Assembly: GCA_003313425.1 (NCBI GenBank)
Contig: NHZP01000022.1
Location: 248,001 to 312,000, forward strand
Direction: 5' to 3'
Source of the DNA: Pseudopyrenochaeta lycopersici
Lineage: Eukaryota > Ascomycota > Dothideomycetes > Pleosporales > Pseudopyrenochaetaceae
Length of the DNA: 64,000 bases
In this document: one piece after another, positions 1 through 12,835 of the stretch
How the letters are laid out: every line of letters starts with the position of its first letter
How positions within the stretch are numbered: the stretch's first letter is position 1
Position numbers and translations under genes: made by a program
Notes under the pieces: model-generated
What the model was told of the DNA's origin: nothing
What the model saw: the letters and a program-made list of their open reading frames with translations, nothing else
The model's database searches: none

Positions 1-1362
<1,362 letters not shown>

Positions 1363-2077
1363 ATGATTGGTTTCACGGGTTCATATGGTTTCACGACGAA
1401 TGGGTTTGGCGCGATCATCTCTCTTCATGAAATGTCATGGCCTTGGCGGCGCTAGATAGATAGAGACGAGTAATTGTAGTCGCAGACGGAATTTTGGTAG
1501 TGCCATTCTATTGATGAGTGCGCAAATGAGAATGGAAATGCATGTTTAATCTAAATTACTCTATCTGCGTTTGATGAATTACCAACACTAATCAAGGTCC
1601 GCTGGCATCGGGCTGGGTTCGAACTTCCCATCTGGTAATCGTGCACTAGCATTTCTCGTATTCAGCGATATGTCTTTTGCACTCAAATTGCTTCACAATT
1701 CTTCCGACGTGACATTGTATTTTGCACAGGTGGACGATACGGTCCTAGGCCTGGTGTTCTTCCAGCGTAGTCGGTCCGTGGGTATTTTACTTCTTACAGT
1801 AAGTGACGCAGTATGGCTCGCCCATTATGGACAAGGATGGCCATAGGAGATGGGTGAGGTCGTGTTCCCGGCCATCTCTGTTGCGTCGGTAGCATTGGTA
1901 CTGAGGACTTGACCATTCTGTCAAGAGACGATTGTACTGTATGCTGTGCCAACCTGCTGCAGCTGAAGGCATTGCCCCTGTCCATCGGTTGAATCACGTG
2001 TTGATTTCCTCATGCACATTTGGGTGCATGCCATTTTTCAGCAGAGTTGGACCTCGAAAGGGCGCAGGGCGAGCAGA
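1363..2077. other. Intergenic, convergent 3' flanks
   Basis: Between the ends of cdc48 (+) and the Sus1-like gene (-). Only short overlapping ORFs with no coding character. Presumably two 3' UTRs; no repeat or RNA gene seen. Confidence 0.6.
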
Positions 2078-2515
2078 TCACTTGTCGTCATACGTGATAT
2101 CGCACACCTTCTCCAACTCCTTCATCACCGTCTTGGTGCCCTCCTTGACAGCTGCCTCCGGGATTTTGAGCTTGTACTCTCCAGCATCCTCGCCGTTGGA
2201 GATGCCGTTGACTTCAGTCGTACCGTTGGTGTTGGATTCGCTGGAGGCAGAGCCCATCTGCTCCTTGATCCTCTCCATGGCGAGATTGCGGGCTTCCTCG
2301 GCGGTGGTGGCCTGGCCTGAGCGAAAGAGGTCGGTGATGTAGCGTTTGAGCTCGTCCTTGAATCCTGATACGCGGAGCTGCTCGTCGAGGGTACTTTCGA
2401 TGTTGCGGATGCCGCCTTCAGAGAGCAGGGCAGAGTAGATGTTGTTGCGCAGTTCCTGGGATATGCCGCTCTGGACTTGGTCGGCAGTCATGGTGATGGG
2501 TTGGTTGCTGGGCAT
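2078..2515 (-). CDS. Small helical protein, Sus1/ENY2-like candidate
   Basis: A 145-residue uninterrupted ORF. An N-terminal helical stretch (ELRNNIYSALLSEGGIRNIE, then DEQLRVSGFKDELKRYITDLF) is followed by a low-complexity Ser/Asn linker and a C-terminal helix (VKEGTKTVMKELEKVCDI). The arrangement of a helix ending in Glu-Gly, a second helix with G-F/W-K-D-x-L-K, and a final helix with L-x-x-L/I-E resembles Sus1/ENY2, the small subunit shared by the SAGA deubiquitinase module and the TREX-2 mRNA export complex. The charged linker makes it longer than usual (about 100 residues). The resemblance is by eye only. A second in-frame Met (MTADQVQ) at residue 9 is an alternative start. Convergent with cdc48, divergent from ste50. 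Confidence 0.6.
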   Translation of the reverse strand: MPSNQPITMTADQVQSGISQELRNNIYSALLSEGGIRNIESTLDEQLRVSGFKDELKRYITDLFRSGQATTAEEARNLAMERIKEQMGSASSESNTNGTTEVNGISNGEDAGEYKLKIPEAAVKEGTKTVMKELEKVCDITYDDK

Positions 2516-3666
2516 TTTGCTGATGATGGGGTTGAGAGGTCGGGATGTAGTTGAATGGACAGTGGGCAGGGAGTTCCCGGACGGGTTCAGTCGGTAGTCG
2601 GCGCAGATCCGGCGGGTTGTGGATGAGGCAATTTGAAGATTAGCGTGTGGTCTGGACGGGATCTGCAGGAAAGTGTGCCGTGCAGTGCGGAAGCCAAAAA
2701 CGAGGCTCTAGTCCGTTGTTGGCGGTGAAGATGGTAGGAGATGCGGGCAGGCACTGTGATGTGATGTGATGATGCTCAGGATTGCTGCTTCCGGGTTTGG
2801 ATGCGGTTGCCGGTCGAACCGCGGAGGCAGTTGCGACTGTGCTGTGAGGGAAGGAGCGTCGAATTTTCCCCCAGATAGACGCGGGAGAGAGGACTTTGGC
2901 AGTGCTGCGTGCTCGCTGAGCACTATTTGGAATAGCGGCGAGGGGAATGGCAATTTTTCACTGCGGTATGGGACAGGAAGCTGTCGAGTTCCTCGGTACC
3001 TGAATGCTTTATCGCAATATTGGATCCAGGTTCACGAGCTCCAAGCTCGGACCAGGACTTCCCGCATAGGCTTCGGGGCCCTGCTAGCCGCCTGTCTGGC
3101 GGTATTGGCATACCCAGATGTAATCGGCCCAGTTTACATTGCAGACTTCGCCCTTTCGTCACAACTCGAGCGCTGCGACACCAGCTGGATCCATTCTGTG
3201 GCCGTTGTGCAGTCGTGTGTCCACGCAGCCCGCAGCTTCCCCGCGCCGTGCTGAGCAGCCCGCGCCCGGGCAGCCGTCTGGTCCACCGCCGCGCGCTTCG
3301 CCGTCAGGCCTCGTTGACAGAGCGCTTAACGTCCGCCACAGATCGAGCGCTGGGGACGACGTCTATCCTCCCCGCCTTCCTCACCTTGCCCCAGCTGCTA
3401 GCCCCGTATCTGATACCGCGCCCCAAAAGCCGACTTGCTCCCGCCGACGACGAAACACGCCGGGACAATCTCGCTTCGTCTCAGACAGGGTATCATTCAC
3501 GACCCACGGCTGCCGGCTCCCAGGACCAGCCTCGACTCTAGCGCAACACCAGCCGTGATAACGGCGACGTCCCCTCCACGGCCTCTGAGAGTGGCCTTGG
3601 CGGCATCATCTCGCCCTACCTCTGCCACCCGCCCTCGCCGCTGCGCTGCCTGCCACGCCTGCCACC
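2516..3666. other. Divergent promoter region, Sus1-like gene / ste50
   Basis: Contains overlapping plus-strand ORFs (2766-3558) that are GC-rich, Arg/Pro/Ser-heavy in every frame and lack coding character. Most likely the promoter and long leader of ste50. No other feature seen. Confidence 0.55.
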
Positions 3667-5350
3667 ATGGCCTACACCACAAAGTACCACGAGGACTCGG
3701 ACGCCGACGACGAGTTCGAGCGCCAGGGCATCCACAGCCCGACCCTCCCCGCCGAGTACGAGAGCTCGCCCACCAGCTCAGGCCCGCTGAGCACCGAACA
3801 CACCCCGACCACGTTTACCCACTCGAGGGACAGCAAGAGCAGCCCCACGGGACACATAATGGAATGGTCCGCCGACCAGGCCGCAGACTTCATAGCAGAT
3901 CTGGGCCTGGAGCAGTATGCCGACACCTTCGTTGGTACGTGGCTCCGCACCCATTGAGTCGACTGACCCGCTGCTAATCCAGCTGTGCTACAGAGGAGGG
4001 CATTACCGGCGATGCACTGGCAGCATTGCAGCATGCCGACCTGAAGGATCTGGGCGTCGGCAGTGTCGGCCACCGCCTCACCATCCTCAAGGCCGTCTAC
4101 GAGATCAAGATACGGCAAAACGTGCCCATGGAGCCGGACGACTACGTTCCGCTGTGTACGTACCTGCCGCCCCTGCACCACCCTCTGTTCTAATCGCTTT
4201 CCTTCTAGCTGCGGACACTTCGGCGCAAGAAGCACCACCAACACAGGACGACTTTGCCAAAGTCATCAGAGTCGTCCAAGCACGAGACGAGCGCATACAC
4301 ACGGCTGAGGCGGAACTGCGGCATCTCCGGGAAGACCTCACCAGAGTCATGGACGAGAACAAGCGGCTGCGAGAAGAGATCCTCCCCCTCGTGCGCATGC
4401 TGAAAGACAGCCAGCAGCCACTGCCCACGCCTCACGAGCATCCTGTCACTTCACCCCCGGCAACCGAACAACGGTCTGCCGGCAGCAGTCTGTCGCGTAA
4501 GTTCTCCACCAAGAAGCTTTTCCTTGGGTCAGCGCCCAAGAACCCCTCTCCAACAATTCAGGAGCATCGTGCTCTTGTCGATCATTCTTCTTTGGATCCT
4601 TCAGCAGCAGCTGTGGCAGCATCCTCACACCTCACAGCATCTCTTGGTGGCGGCCAGCAAATGTCGCCCAATTCCATTGCCCAGCCCTCGCCTACTTCGC
4701 CTGCATACACGCAGGGCCAGAACCGCCAGTACAATCGCGATATAGCTCGAAGCGGACACGATCACGACGGCAATGCAGGCTGGAGCCAAACAAACACCTG
4801 GGCATCAGACACAACCGCCGTATCCGACCGCCGAGATCCTCGCGCTACTCCCGCACCATTATCTTCACGGCCAATGCGAAACAATGCCGCGCCCACACCC
4901 AATCCAGACGACCGAGACCCGCCATTATCGGGCGGCTCAAGCACACTCAACGCTCCTACCTCCAACCCTGCATCAACACCCTCCAATAACCCACAAGTCG
5001 AAATCTTCAAGTCTTTCCGCGTTTCTATTGACGATCCCTGCCACAAGGTCCTTCCGGTCGCACTCAAGAAGTACAATATCACCGCAGATTGGCGGCAATA
5101 TGCGTTGTATATTGTGCATGGCGACCAAGAGCGCTGTCTTGGTCTAAATGAACGACCCTTGATATTGTTCAAGCAGCTTGACAAGGAAGGCCGGAAACCC
5201 ATGTTCATGCTTAGAAAGCATGCTGCACCACAAGAAGGCCATGTCAGTACCGTCGGCGGCAACGACGTCCGGCCTGTAAACCCACAAACAGAGAGCTTCG
5301 GCTGGGGAAACCAGAACAGAGGCACACCCTTACCCGGTGGCGTGTTGTAG
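3667..5350 (+). CDS. ste50: Ste50-type MAPK adaptor (SAM + RA domains)
   Basis: Three exons: 3667-3934, 3994-4155, 4209-5350; introns of 59 and 53 bp with GTACGT donors; 523 residues. The SAM domain is split by intron 1: it begins at MEWSADQAADFIADLGLEQY and continues as ITGDALAALQHADLKDLGVG. Exon 3 has a predicted coiled coil (HTAEAELRHLREDLTRVMDE), a long Ser/Pro/Gln-rich linker, and a C-terminal Ras-association domain (EIFKSFRVSIDDPCHKVLPV through RPLILFKQLDKEG). Family knowledge: links Cdc42/Ras-like GTPases to the Ste11 MAPKKK in pheromone, filamentation and osmostress signalling. Domain order and length match fungal Ste50. The start is the first Met of a clear acidic N-terminus, preceded by GCCACC. 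Confidence 0.93.
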
Positions 5351-7343
5351 CGAGTCAGTTATCGACAGTTTTTTTTAGAAGAGACATTCCACCACACGCA
5401 AGAGCTTGGATCGCATAGGATGATCTAGGAGAGTGTAACAAAAGCTATGTTGAAACAATTGGGGGAGCCCGCCTTTTGGGCTAGGTAGAGTCAGTGGCTG
5501 CAACCTGATTGGCATGACAGATTATTGGGTGACACTCAACGCTCGAGGATCAACAGACAACATGATTTGCGTAGCGCGGGCCCAGCAAGAGCCAAACGTC
5601 GCCCTGTCATGTGGACATGACCACACAGCATCTGGAGTTTGGCGCAGTGGCGACACCGATAATTTGGTATTGAAAGTATATGCATACCATGGCGCAGGGA
5701 CACCGCTGCACTTCATTCAACGAACCTTTGGAGAAAGACAGGGCCCAGACTTTTGGGAACAGGGTTGACGATTTCATATGTTGAACCACGAGCCGCAGAT
5801 GAAAGGGGCTCCATGAGACAGTATTGTTGCTATGTAGAACTGCTGTGAGCGATACGGGACTTGTTTGGAGCGTTGAAATCTTCTTTTGTTGCATGTTGAT
5901 GTTGGACGATGCACAGCGAGCGTGTTTTGAAGCCTTGTTGTTTTGACGTTCATATGCTATATAGGAACATTTCGAACACTTGACACATGATCCAAGTACA
6001 AAGGCCTTTCCATTTCTACGTCTACGTCTTTCTTGCCATCTCTCCAAGGCAGACAATATCTCTGCAAAACGTTCTTAGCTTGACTATAGCGTGGCGTGAT
6101 ATTTCCATTGGTTGAAAGAGGGTTCTGTTGTGTTCAAAAATAGTGTGAGTAGCGTGAGTAGCTGTTCCAGACTACGACTATATCACACTTTTCCCCTTCC
6201 CTTTCCCTTCCTTCTCCGTTTCTATCTTAAGGGCTCAATCTCGTACTCTGCTACCCAGCTTTTCCCCCCTTACACCTTTTTCAATCTGGCCTCGATCCCT
6301 CCCCCTCCCCCCAAAAAACAGAAACCCTTGAAGCCTCCAAACCCTCGCCACCCTCCACAAAAACCTAGTATCCTACTCAGAATCCCTACCCACTGCTGCA
6401 CGACTAACAACCCCTACCTAAACCCTTCCCCACCGCCTTTCACGACCAGCAATCCCTTGCCAACCTGCCCCCAAGCCCGAGATCCCAGTGGGATCGCAAG
6501 GCGCCGGTATCAGATCTCCACAACCCCCACCCATCTAGACACGCTGGCGAACTGGGGTTGTCGTTGCTGTGATTAGTTGCTGCGCGTGATGGTTTAATGC
6601 TCCCACCGCGTTTCACGTCGAGGCGGCAGAACCAGCGGCGCCGAACGCGCTTCTAGAAGCTCCGTAGAAGCTGCTCGGTGTCGTGTGTTGATTGGAGAAA
6701 GGGCACGCATGTGCATAACGATGTTTAGAAACGCATAAGGATGGGGGGCAACCACATCATACAGTACTGTACTGACGACGTGTACTAGAGTGGGGCTGGG
6801 CCTGAAAAGTCGGTCACTTGACGCTCGTGGAAGTCGAGGTTAGAGTATTGGACTTATTTTTTTTTCTCTCTCCTTCTTACGTCGCAAGGCGTGGATGCGT
6901 GGTCGTGGTCGGACTAGTGCGGTTCGCACAAAGCATGGCGCCGTTCGCTACGCCGCAGCGACTTAGCGAGTGTGGAGGTTTATGTATTGATAGGTGAAAC
7001 AGCCGTCTGTTGCTTGGTATGCAGCTCCAAAACGGGGCAGCGAACGATAGTTTGTTATTTTAAGAATTATCGCCAGCTCTTGAGGAACATTTTTTGTGCA
7101 AAGAGCAATGCTGGCTCTTGTGCACTAATTACTCGACAAAAGTTGGTGGTCAAAGATTTGGAGTTTTTCTAAATCACAGTTAACTATGCCATCTAAACTG
7201 ATTGCATAAGTGGGTATACTCACTCTATACCCCGCCGAGCAGCAGCATAAATCCGAATATTTCTTTCTTGGGTATACGTATGATGATCTCTTAAATTGGC
7301 TGAACGCATTGCAGCCCCCAAACCTTCACCCTTCACACGTCGA
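5351..7343. other. Intergenic, convergent ste50 / csl4
   Basis: About 2 kb without a supported gene. 6150-6560 is strongly C/T-rich on the plus strand (CCCTTCCCTTTCCCTTCC-type runs, then C/A-rich), giving a spurious Pro/Ser/Thr ORF at 6112-6576. A short AT-richer stretch follows at 6980-7290. An unannotated transcript leader or ncRNA is possible but unproven. Confidence 0.45.
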
Positions 7344-7988
7344 TTAAAACGGCTTAGCAGCCTTCCGAGCCTCTCCCTTGCCCGTCACCGGATCCCGAAA
7401 TTCCTTCCAGCTAACCGGATACATGAGTCTGCCCTCCTCACTCCTCGCCATAACCACACCCAATTCGTTTCGCTCCGTCGCGACATAGTAATTCCCGCTG
7501 TCCCCCAAACTAATCACAGTACCCCTCACCAAGTCGCCCACGCGGAAGCTCTCTTCAATCTTGATCTTATCCTTTTCTGTAGCACGTATGTCCTCGCGCC
7601 GGATCTGGCCTTGGAATGCTTCGCGGCAGACGGTGTCGTTGACGACGAGGATCTCGCAGGTCGCGAAGCGAGGACCGAGGCGCGTGATTCGGGCGAGGAC
7701 GATGCTGTCGATGAAAGGGAGGATGGTGCCGCCGCCGCCGCTACCGGTGCCTAGTATGCCTGGGTCTGTGGTTGTGGTGGGTCGCGATATTGAAAGGAGA
7801 GGCGTGAGCTTCGACTTGGATGCAGCGTTTGTGGTGGGTTGTGAGGGTCGTGATGAAGGAGATGAGATGACGGGTCCGGCTATTGATGCGTAGATCTGTT
7901 GCTCATGTATGTGCGTACCTGGGCCGGGTAGGTATTTGTCTGTCGAGCCGAGAAGCTGCCCTGGAAGGGCTATGGAAGGAAGAGCCAT
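7344..7988 (-). CDS. csl4: RNA exosome cap subunit Csl4
   Basis: Single exon, 214 residues starting at MALPSIALPGQLLG. The ORF is open 25 codons further upstream (to 8063), but the chosen Met matches the family start, where a short hydrophobic leader is followed by the PG-x-L element. The N-terminal domain has YLPGPGTHIHEQQIYASIAG. The S1-like domain contains DSIVLARITRLGPRFATCEI and FRVGDLVRGTVISLGDSGNY. The C-terminal zinc-ribbon-like region ends in ARKAAKPF, very close to the ending of yeast Csl4. Family knowledge: one of three S1/KH cap proteins of the nuclear and cytoplasmic exosome. The metal-binding cysteines seen in some homologues are not evident here, as in yeast. Followed on the same strand, upstream, by spg1. 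Confidence 0.93.
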   Translation of the reverse strand: MALPSIALPGQLLGSTDKYLPGPGTHIHEQQIYASIAGPVISSPSSRPSQPTTNAASKSKLTPLLSISRPTTTTDPGILGTGSGGGGTILPFIDSIVLARITRLGPRFATCEILVVNDTVCREAFQGQIRREDIRATEKDKIKIEESFRVGDLVRGTVISLGDSGNYYVATERNELGVVMARSEEGRLMYPVSWKEFRDPVTGKGEARKAAKPF

Positions 7989-8602
7989 TGCGAGGGCGGG
8001 GTTGTGATACTGTGTAGAAGATTCCGGTAGTTCGATTGAGGTGCCTTGCTCCAGTATTATCAAGTCCCAAATATGGTGAAGTGACCTGATTGTGCGCTGG
8101 ACTTTCCAGTAGGAAATGGAGTGGTGTAGAAACGTTGTTGTAGAAATGTCTTGACCTAGGTCGAACTTTTGGGCTCGGAGGAGCTTGCTCGCCTATTGTT
8201 GCGCCATCCGCGTAAAATTGCCGCTAATGAACACCATTCCAAAGAGAACAGGAAAGGACGATTGCAGCATTCCATTACCTCGATAAAAGACTACAGTTCT
8301 TGCTACGAGATCTTGTTCATGACGGGTGTCCCAAGCGCCAGCACGGGGTCTGCCCGAAGGCGGAGCATTCCACACTCAATCTTACAAGGCTCCTCACTGA
8401 ATCCAACACAAAAGAACGCCCTTTTGATTACCCACCCTGTATGTAGCACGTTGCTCCAGTCGCCGGTTCATGCATCCCACGCAAAAAATCATCAAAATCA
8501 TTCGCTCATGGTAACGTTCCGAGAGCAGACACGCCCGATCTGCCCTTGCTGGAGGTTCATCTGTGTTCCTTCGATCTTTGGTCTGACTCTGCGGTCCGGC
8601 GA
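7989..8602. other. csl4 upstream region and spg1 3' flank
   Basis: Short overlapping ORFs on both strands only. Serves as csl4 promoter (-) and the 3' end of spg1. Nothing else recognised. Confidence 0.5.
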
Positions 8603-9937
8603 CTAAACGGCCTGGTAGAGGAGAAGCGGCTCGCCAATGTTTTCTATCTCGGGAATCGTGCATTTTAAGTCAAACGCCTTGGAAAGGACAATCTTGAAGA
8701 TCTACCATCGTGTGAGCATGTTGCAGAGAAACCTTGCTGATAGGGGCGTACCTTTTGCACGTTGATGCTGTGACTTGTGCTGCTGAAGATGAGGCTGGCC
8801 TTCATTGCGCGCGCGAATCGCTTGGCCTGGCCAATATTAGCCGACGAACGTGCAAGTATTGCCCTAGGATGCATACCTGATTGGAAATCTCTTCTTGCTC
8901 TTCTCGCGGAAAGTTGACAAAATGGTCATACTTTGTGCCGACGAGGAAGGGAATGGCGGTCTTGTTGAAGCCGCGTCCTTGTCTGTACCATTCCTTGATG
9001 GAGTTGAGGGTGCTCTTTCGGGTCAAGTCGAACATGAACAATATGGCAACAGCGTCATTGCACACCAATGGCAACATATTAACGAACTCGCGTTGACCTC
9101 CCAGATCCCAGATGGAGAAGGTAATCTCTGTGTTCCGAATGGAAATAGTCTTTTCCATGAAATTGACACCTGCAGCTGTAAGTATTTCTTCTCAAAGAAT
9201 TTTGCCTATTACTCACCCAGGGTTTGGATGTAGTCTTCGTCCCAGCTACCCTCTACGTACTTGACCATTAAGCTGGTCTTGCCAATTTGCGCGTCTCCAA
9301 CCATGCCAACCTTGATCACTACGCTGGCGTTTTTGTTTGCCGCCTCTTGTTGCTGTTGCGCGCCTCTTTGGTTCTGATCTTGGTACGAGTTTGACCGTGA
9401 ACCCCCCTCTGAGGTCGGATATCGACCCATTTGTGAGCTTGGCCTTGACTGCGACTGGCCCATATGTGGTGACTGGCTCATGTATGCCTCCTTGCCGGCG
9501 TCGTAGTAGCCATGGCGCGGAGGGGTGTCGGCGTCAGAGGGAGTGTTGAAGCGCGAGCCATTGTGGGTCGTGTACTGGTAAGCAGTGTCTGAGTAGGATG
9601 TCGAAGGTCGGTGAGATTCGGGAGTGTAACCGTTGTTGCCATTGCTTGGTGGATGGAAGTTGGGAAGCGGTCCCACGGTGGATGCGGTGATGGTTGTGTT
9701 GGCGCTGTCGTCCACGTCCATAGTCTGGTCCAGGTGCTTCTGTGCCTCCTGCGGGCTTTCCTCGACTGGCTGCTCGACTGGCTGCCCGACTGGCTGCCCG
9801 ACTACCTGCTCAATCGGTTGCTCAACCGGCTGCTCAATCACCTGGTCAGCCGGCTGGTCAACCACCATCTGCTGGGCCACATGCTGGACCATCGGCTGGA
9901 CCACCGGCTCAACCACCGGCTCTGGCTGCATGTCCAT
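8603..9937 (-). CDS. spg1: Septation Ras-like GTPase Spg1/Tem1 with long N-terminal extension
   Basis: Four exons on the minus strand: 9937-9217, 9169-8877, 8826-8752, 8701-8603; introns of 47, 50 and 50 bp; 395 residues. The GTPase core starts near residue 204: [20 protein letters not shown] (P-loop), [20 protein letters not shown] then [13 protein letters not shown] (G3), VGTKYDHF (G4 TKxD), ATSHSIN-like [10 protein letters not shown] (G5), ending [10 protein letters not shown]. It matches fission yeast Spg1 almost residue for residue. Family knowledge: spindle-pole-body switch of the septation initiation network. The ~200-residue N-terminal extension is unusual. It begins with Met at 9937 and contains tandem Q-P-V/E-Q-P repeats. 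The frame stays open to 10213, so the start is not proven. Divergent from rrb1. Confidence 0.93.
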
Positions 9938-10434
9938 GGCGAAGCGACGTCGGTGTTGTGTATGCGCTTGACTCGAGGTTCCAAGGATGCCTAGGATGTC
10001 TCGAATGGGCGAATGGGAGGGGTGGAATGGCCGGTGTTTGCACTCGGCGCTCAGCGAACAGGCCCCGCGGCAACGTGAGCTGGAGTCGCGCACGCGTTGA
10101 GGCGTGCAGGTGGGAAGCGGTGCCTCGATATTTTCGTGATAATGCGCGTGTAAAGTCACATGCAGCAGCTCAGGAGAGTCTGTGTTGCGCCGGAGGAGTT
10201 CTTCTGTTGACAAGGTAGCTTGCAGCGATACAATTGGAGGCTGCCGGGGTAGCGCTGCGCTGTGTTTCCATCGCAGGGCGAGGGGGCGGCTGAGATGACG
10301 AAGGGGCTAGTGCGCCGATAAGCCGCTAATCAGATGCAAGCAACACCAAAAAGTTTTGGCGGGGAATTTTGGAGTCGAACTTTTGCAACTTCACGGCACA
10401 CACATAAATTCGACGCCATAACTGTACCTCCAAG
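9938..10434. promoter_or_regulatory. Divergent promoter spg1 / rrb1
   Basis: A 497 bp gap between the two start codons. Shadow ORFs only. GC-rich near spg1 and AT-richer near rrb1. No specific operator recognised. Confidence 0.5.
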
Positions 10435-11963
10435 ATGTCAAAGCGGCCGGCAGACTCGGAGCAAGAGCAGGAAGCGATCAAAAATGGCGATCGCCCCATG
10501 GACATTGACCAGGACGAAGCGGGAGACTTCGAAGACGAATTTGAGGACGAGTTCGAGAGCGAGGACGAGATTTTTGAAGCAGGAGTAGACGGCAGGCCAG
10601 ACGAGGAAAGGGAAGCCGAAGAGCGCGAAAGTGTGTTCGCAAAGTCTACCCTCAACCCACATGCTAATTCCAAGTAGATGGCATGGACATCGACCAAGGC
10701 ACATTCATACCAGGCCGACACAAGCTTTCCCCAGGCGAAACTCTCAACCCCGACCTGTCTACATATGAGCTGTTGCACACCCTCGAAGCGCCATGGCCAT
10801 GTCTCTCTTGCGATATTATACCAGACAACCTAGGCTCAGACCGCAAAACATACCCCGCCACCGTGTACGCAGTCGCTGGCACACAGGCAGCGCGGGGGAG
10901 AGACAAAGAAAATCAGATTATGGTGATGAAAATGAGCAGCCTGTCACGCATGGAGAAGGAAGATGAGGATGAAGACGAAGAAGACGAGTCGGACGATGAG
11001 GCTTCAGATCCAATACTAGAGACAAAGTCGATACCCTTGACAAGCTGCACGAATCGCATACGCGCACACCAAACTCCACAAAGCACATCTGCACAACCTC
11101 CAACTACCCTCACAGCTGTCATGACCGAGTCAGGCCAGGTCCTTATACACGATGTCACGCCGCATCTCACATCCTTCGATACTCCAGGTACTACCATCAC
11201 ACCCACCCAAAACAAGCCGGTTTGCACAATCCGCGCACACAAGGCGAATGAAGGCTACGCTTTGGACTGGTCACCACTTATACCAGAGGGCAAGCTCCTG
11301 ACAGGTGATGTGACCGGGAATATCTTCGCAACTACACGCACACAAGGCGGAGGTTTCGTAACGGATACCACACCGTATACAGGCCACAAAGGCACCGTGG
11401 AGGAGCTGCAGTGGTCACCAACAGAGAAGCATGTCTTTGCATCAGCATCTAATGATGGCACAGTTAAAATCTGGGATGCACGGTCAAAGTCACGCAAGGC
11501 AGCAGTCAGCGTGCAAGTATCCAAAACAGATGTGAATGTGCTCAGTTGGTCACACCAAACCGCACATCTCCTAGCTACTGGTGCAGACGATGGAGAGTGG
11601 GCCGTCTGGGATTTAAGGCAATGGAAGCCTTCAACTTCAATGGCCAGCGACGCGAAGCCCTCGCCTGTCGCATCGTACACTTTCCACAAAGAGCAGATCA
11701 CCGCAGTCGAGTGGCATCCAACAGACGACAGCATCGTGCTTGTTTGTGCAGGCGACAACACCCTCACTCTGTGGGATCTGGCTGTCGAGCTGGACGACGA
11801 AGAGAGCAGGGATACTGCGGGTGTGCAGGACGTACCGCCGCAGTTGCTGTTTGTGCACTACATGGACCAGATCAAGGAAGCGCACTGGCACCCACAAATC
11901 CCGGGAACGATCATGGCGACTGGTGGATCAGGATTCGGTGTGTTCAAGACAATCAGCGTCTAA
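10435..11963 (+). CDS. rrb1: Ribosome assembly WD40 protein Rrb1 (GRWD1 family)
   Basis: Two exons: 10435-10630 and 10678-11963; a 47 bp intron with a GCTAAT branch and TAG acceptor; 493 residues. Exon 1 codes for an acidic N-terminus (FEDEFEDEFESEDEIFEAG). Exon 2 starts in the conserved GMDIDQGTFIPGRHKLSPGE block, then the histone-binding N-terminal helix region (TYELLHTLEAPWPCLSCDII) and about five WD40 repeats, e.g. YTGHKGTVEELQWSPTEKHV with FASASNDGTVKIWD, LLATGADDGEWAVWDLR, and VCAGDNTLTLWDL. An acidic loop (MEKEDEDEDEEDESDDEA) interrupts the propeller. Family knowledge: dedicated chaperone of ribosomal protein L3 in 60S assembly. Domain order and the ending (ATGGSGFGVFKTISV) fit fungal Rrb1. 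Confidence 0.95.
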
Positions 11964-12265
11964 AAATGCGTACGCTTGCATCTACTGCAATCGCAAGATT
12001 TCACTATCTCATGTTCCTGCATTCCATCGCGTGTCAGTTCTTTGTTACGCGTGATCACGTTACCTCCTCTTCACCCTAATCCGGCTAACAAAGAAACATC
12101 GTGCCTGACTGCGTCCAAATTTGTGTTTTAAATAATTGAGCAAAATTCGTCCCGAGACAGAATAATCCGGGTCGCGTTCAATCCCCGCGGTGGTCTACTC
12201 ACCGTCTTCGTCACTTTGCCATACCTTCGATCTGCGCTCAACCGACTCGACCAAGAACGTTCAAC
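11964..12265. other. Intergenic
   Basis: 302 bp: 3' flank of rrb1 and promoter of the gene at 12266. No feature recognised. Confidence 0.5.
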
Positions 12266-12835
12266 ATGGAAATCACCGCCGACGCAACACAGCCAGTGGT
12301 CTCACAGCCAAATCCCATTCCCCAGGTCCAAACCACACAGCCCTCTCCACCTGCATCTCAACCCTCGATACACAGCTCCTCGTCCCCGACTGCCTCGCCG
12401 ACATACCCAATCAAACTCCACAGCCAGTCCACCGCCAAAAGCATACATGTCGCAGATATCTGCTACCCGGAGTCCTTCCTGCGCACGCCAATATCGATGC
12501 TACCATTCCCCCACCCGAAATGGCACGTCAAATCGGGCACCGGCGAAATATACGAAGTCACTACACCCATCATAGAAGAGTATGATGTGGAAATCGGGTA
12601 CGTTGATAGCGTTGGCGAGGTTAGGGAGAGTATTGAATATTGCAGTGGTGGTAATGGTCATGAAGGGCGGGAGGGCGAAGGAGGAGGGAGGCCGTGGAGA
12701 GGATATGTGGAGTATGAGGAGAGTGGGGAGCGGTGGAGTTTGAGGAGAGAAGGGATAGGGATAAGGAAGAGGGGTCTAGATGCAGAGGAAGGGATTGGAC
12801 AGGAATATAGGAAGAAAGTAAGGTCAGGGAATTGA
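12266..12835 (+). CDS. Hypothetical protein, Pro/Ser-rich N-terminus
   Basis: A 189-residue single-exon ORF I do not recognise. The first ~50 residues are Gln/Pro/Ser-rich and probably disordered. The middle (KSIHVADICYPESFLRTPIS, then PHPKWHVKSGTGEIYEV) looks folded. The C-terminal third is Gly/Glu/Arg-rich and basic at the end. No signal peptide or membrane segment. Codon use and length support a real gene; the poly-purine C-terminus lowers confidence in that part. Tandem behind rrb1, convergent with the RFTS protein. Confidence 0.6.
   Translation: MEITADATQPVVSQPNPIPQVQTTQPSPPASQPSIHSSSSPTASPTYPIKLHSQSTAKSIHVADICYPESFLRTPISMLPFPHPKWHVKSGTGEIYEVTTPIIEEYDVEIGYVDSVGEVRESIEYCSGGNGHEGREGEGGGRPWRGYVEYEESGERWSLRREGIGIRKRGLDAEEGIGQEYRKKVRSGN

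Noticed and set aside
1605..1640. GGGTTCGAACTTCCC resembling a tRNA T-arm/B-box
   Set aside because: Stem pairing around the loop does not fit a 5-bp T-stem and no D-arm, anticodon arm or acceptor stem is present on either strand.
2766..3558. Overlapping plus-strand ORFs upstream of ste50
   Set aside because: GC-rich Arg/Pro/Ser translations in all frames with no domain; better explained as promoter and leader.
6112..6576. 154-codon ORF
   Set aside because: Pure by-product of a C/T-rich tract; Pro/Thr/Ser low complexity and no conserved feature.
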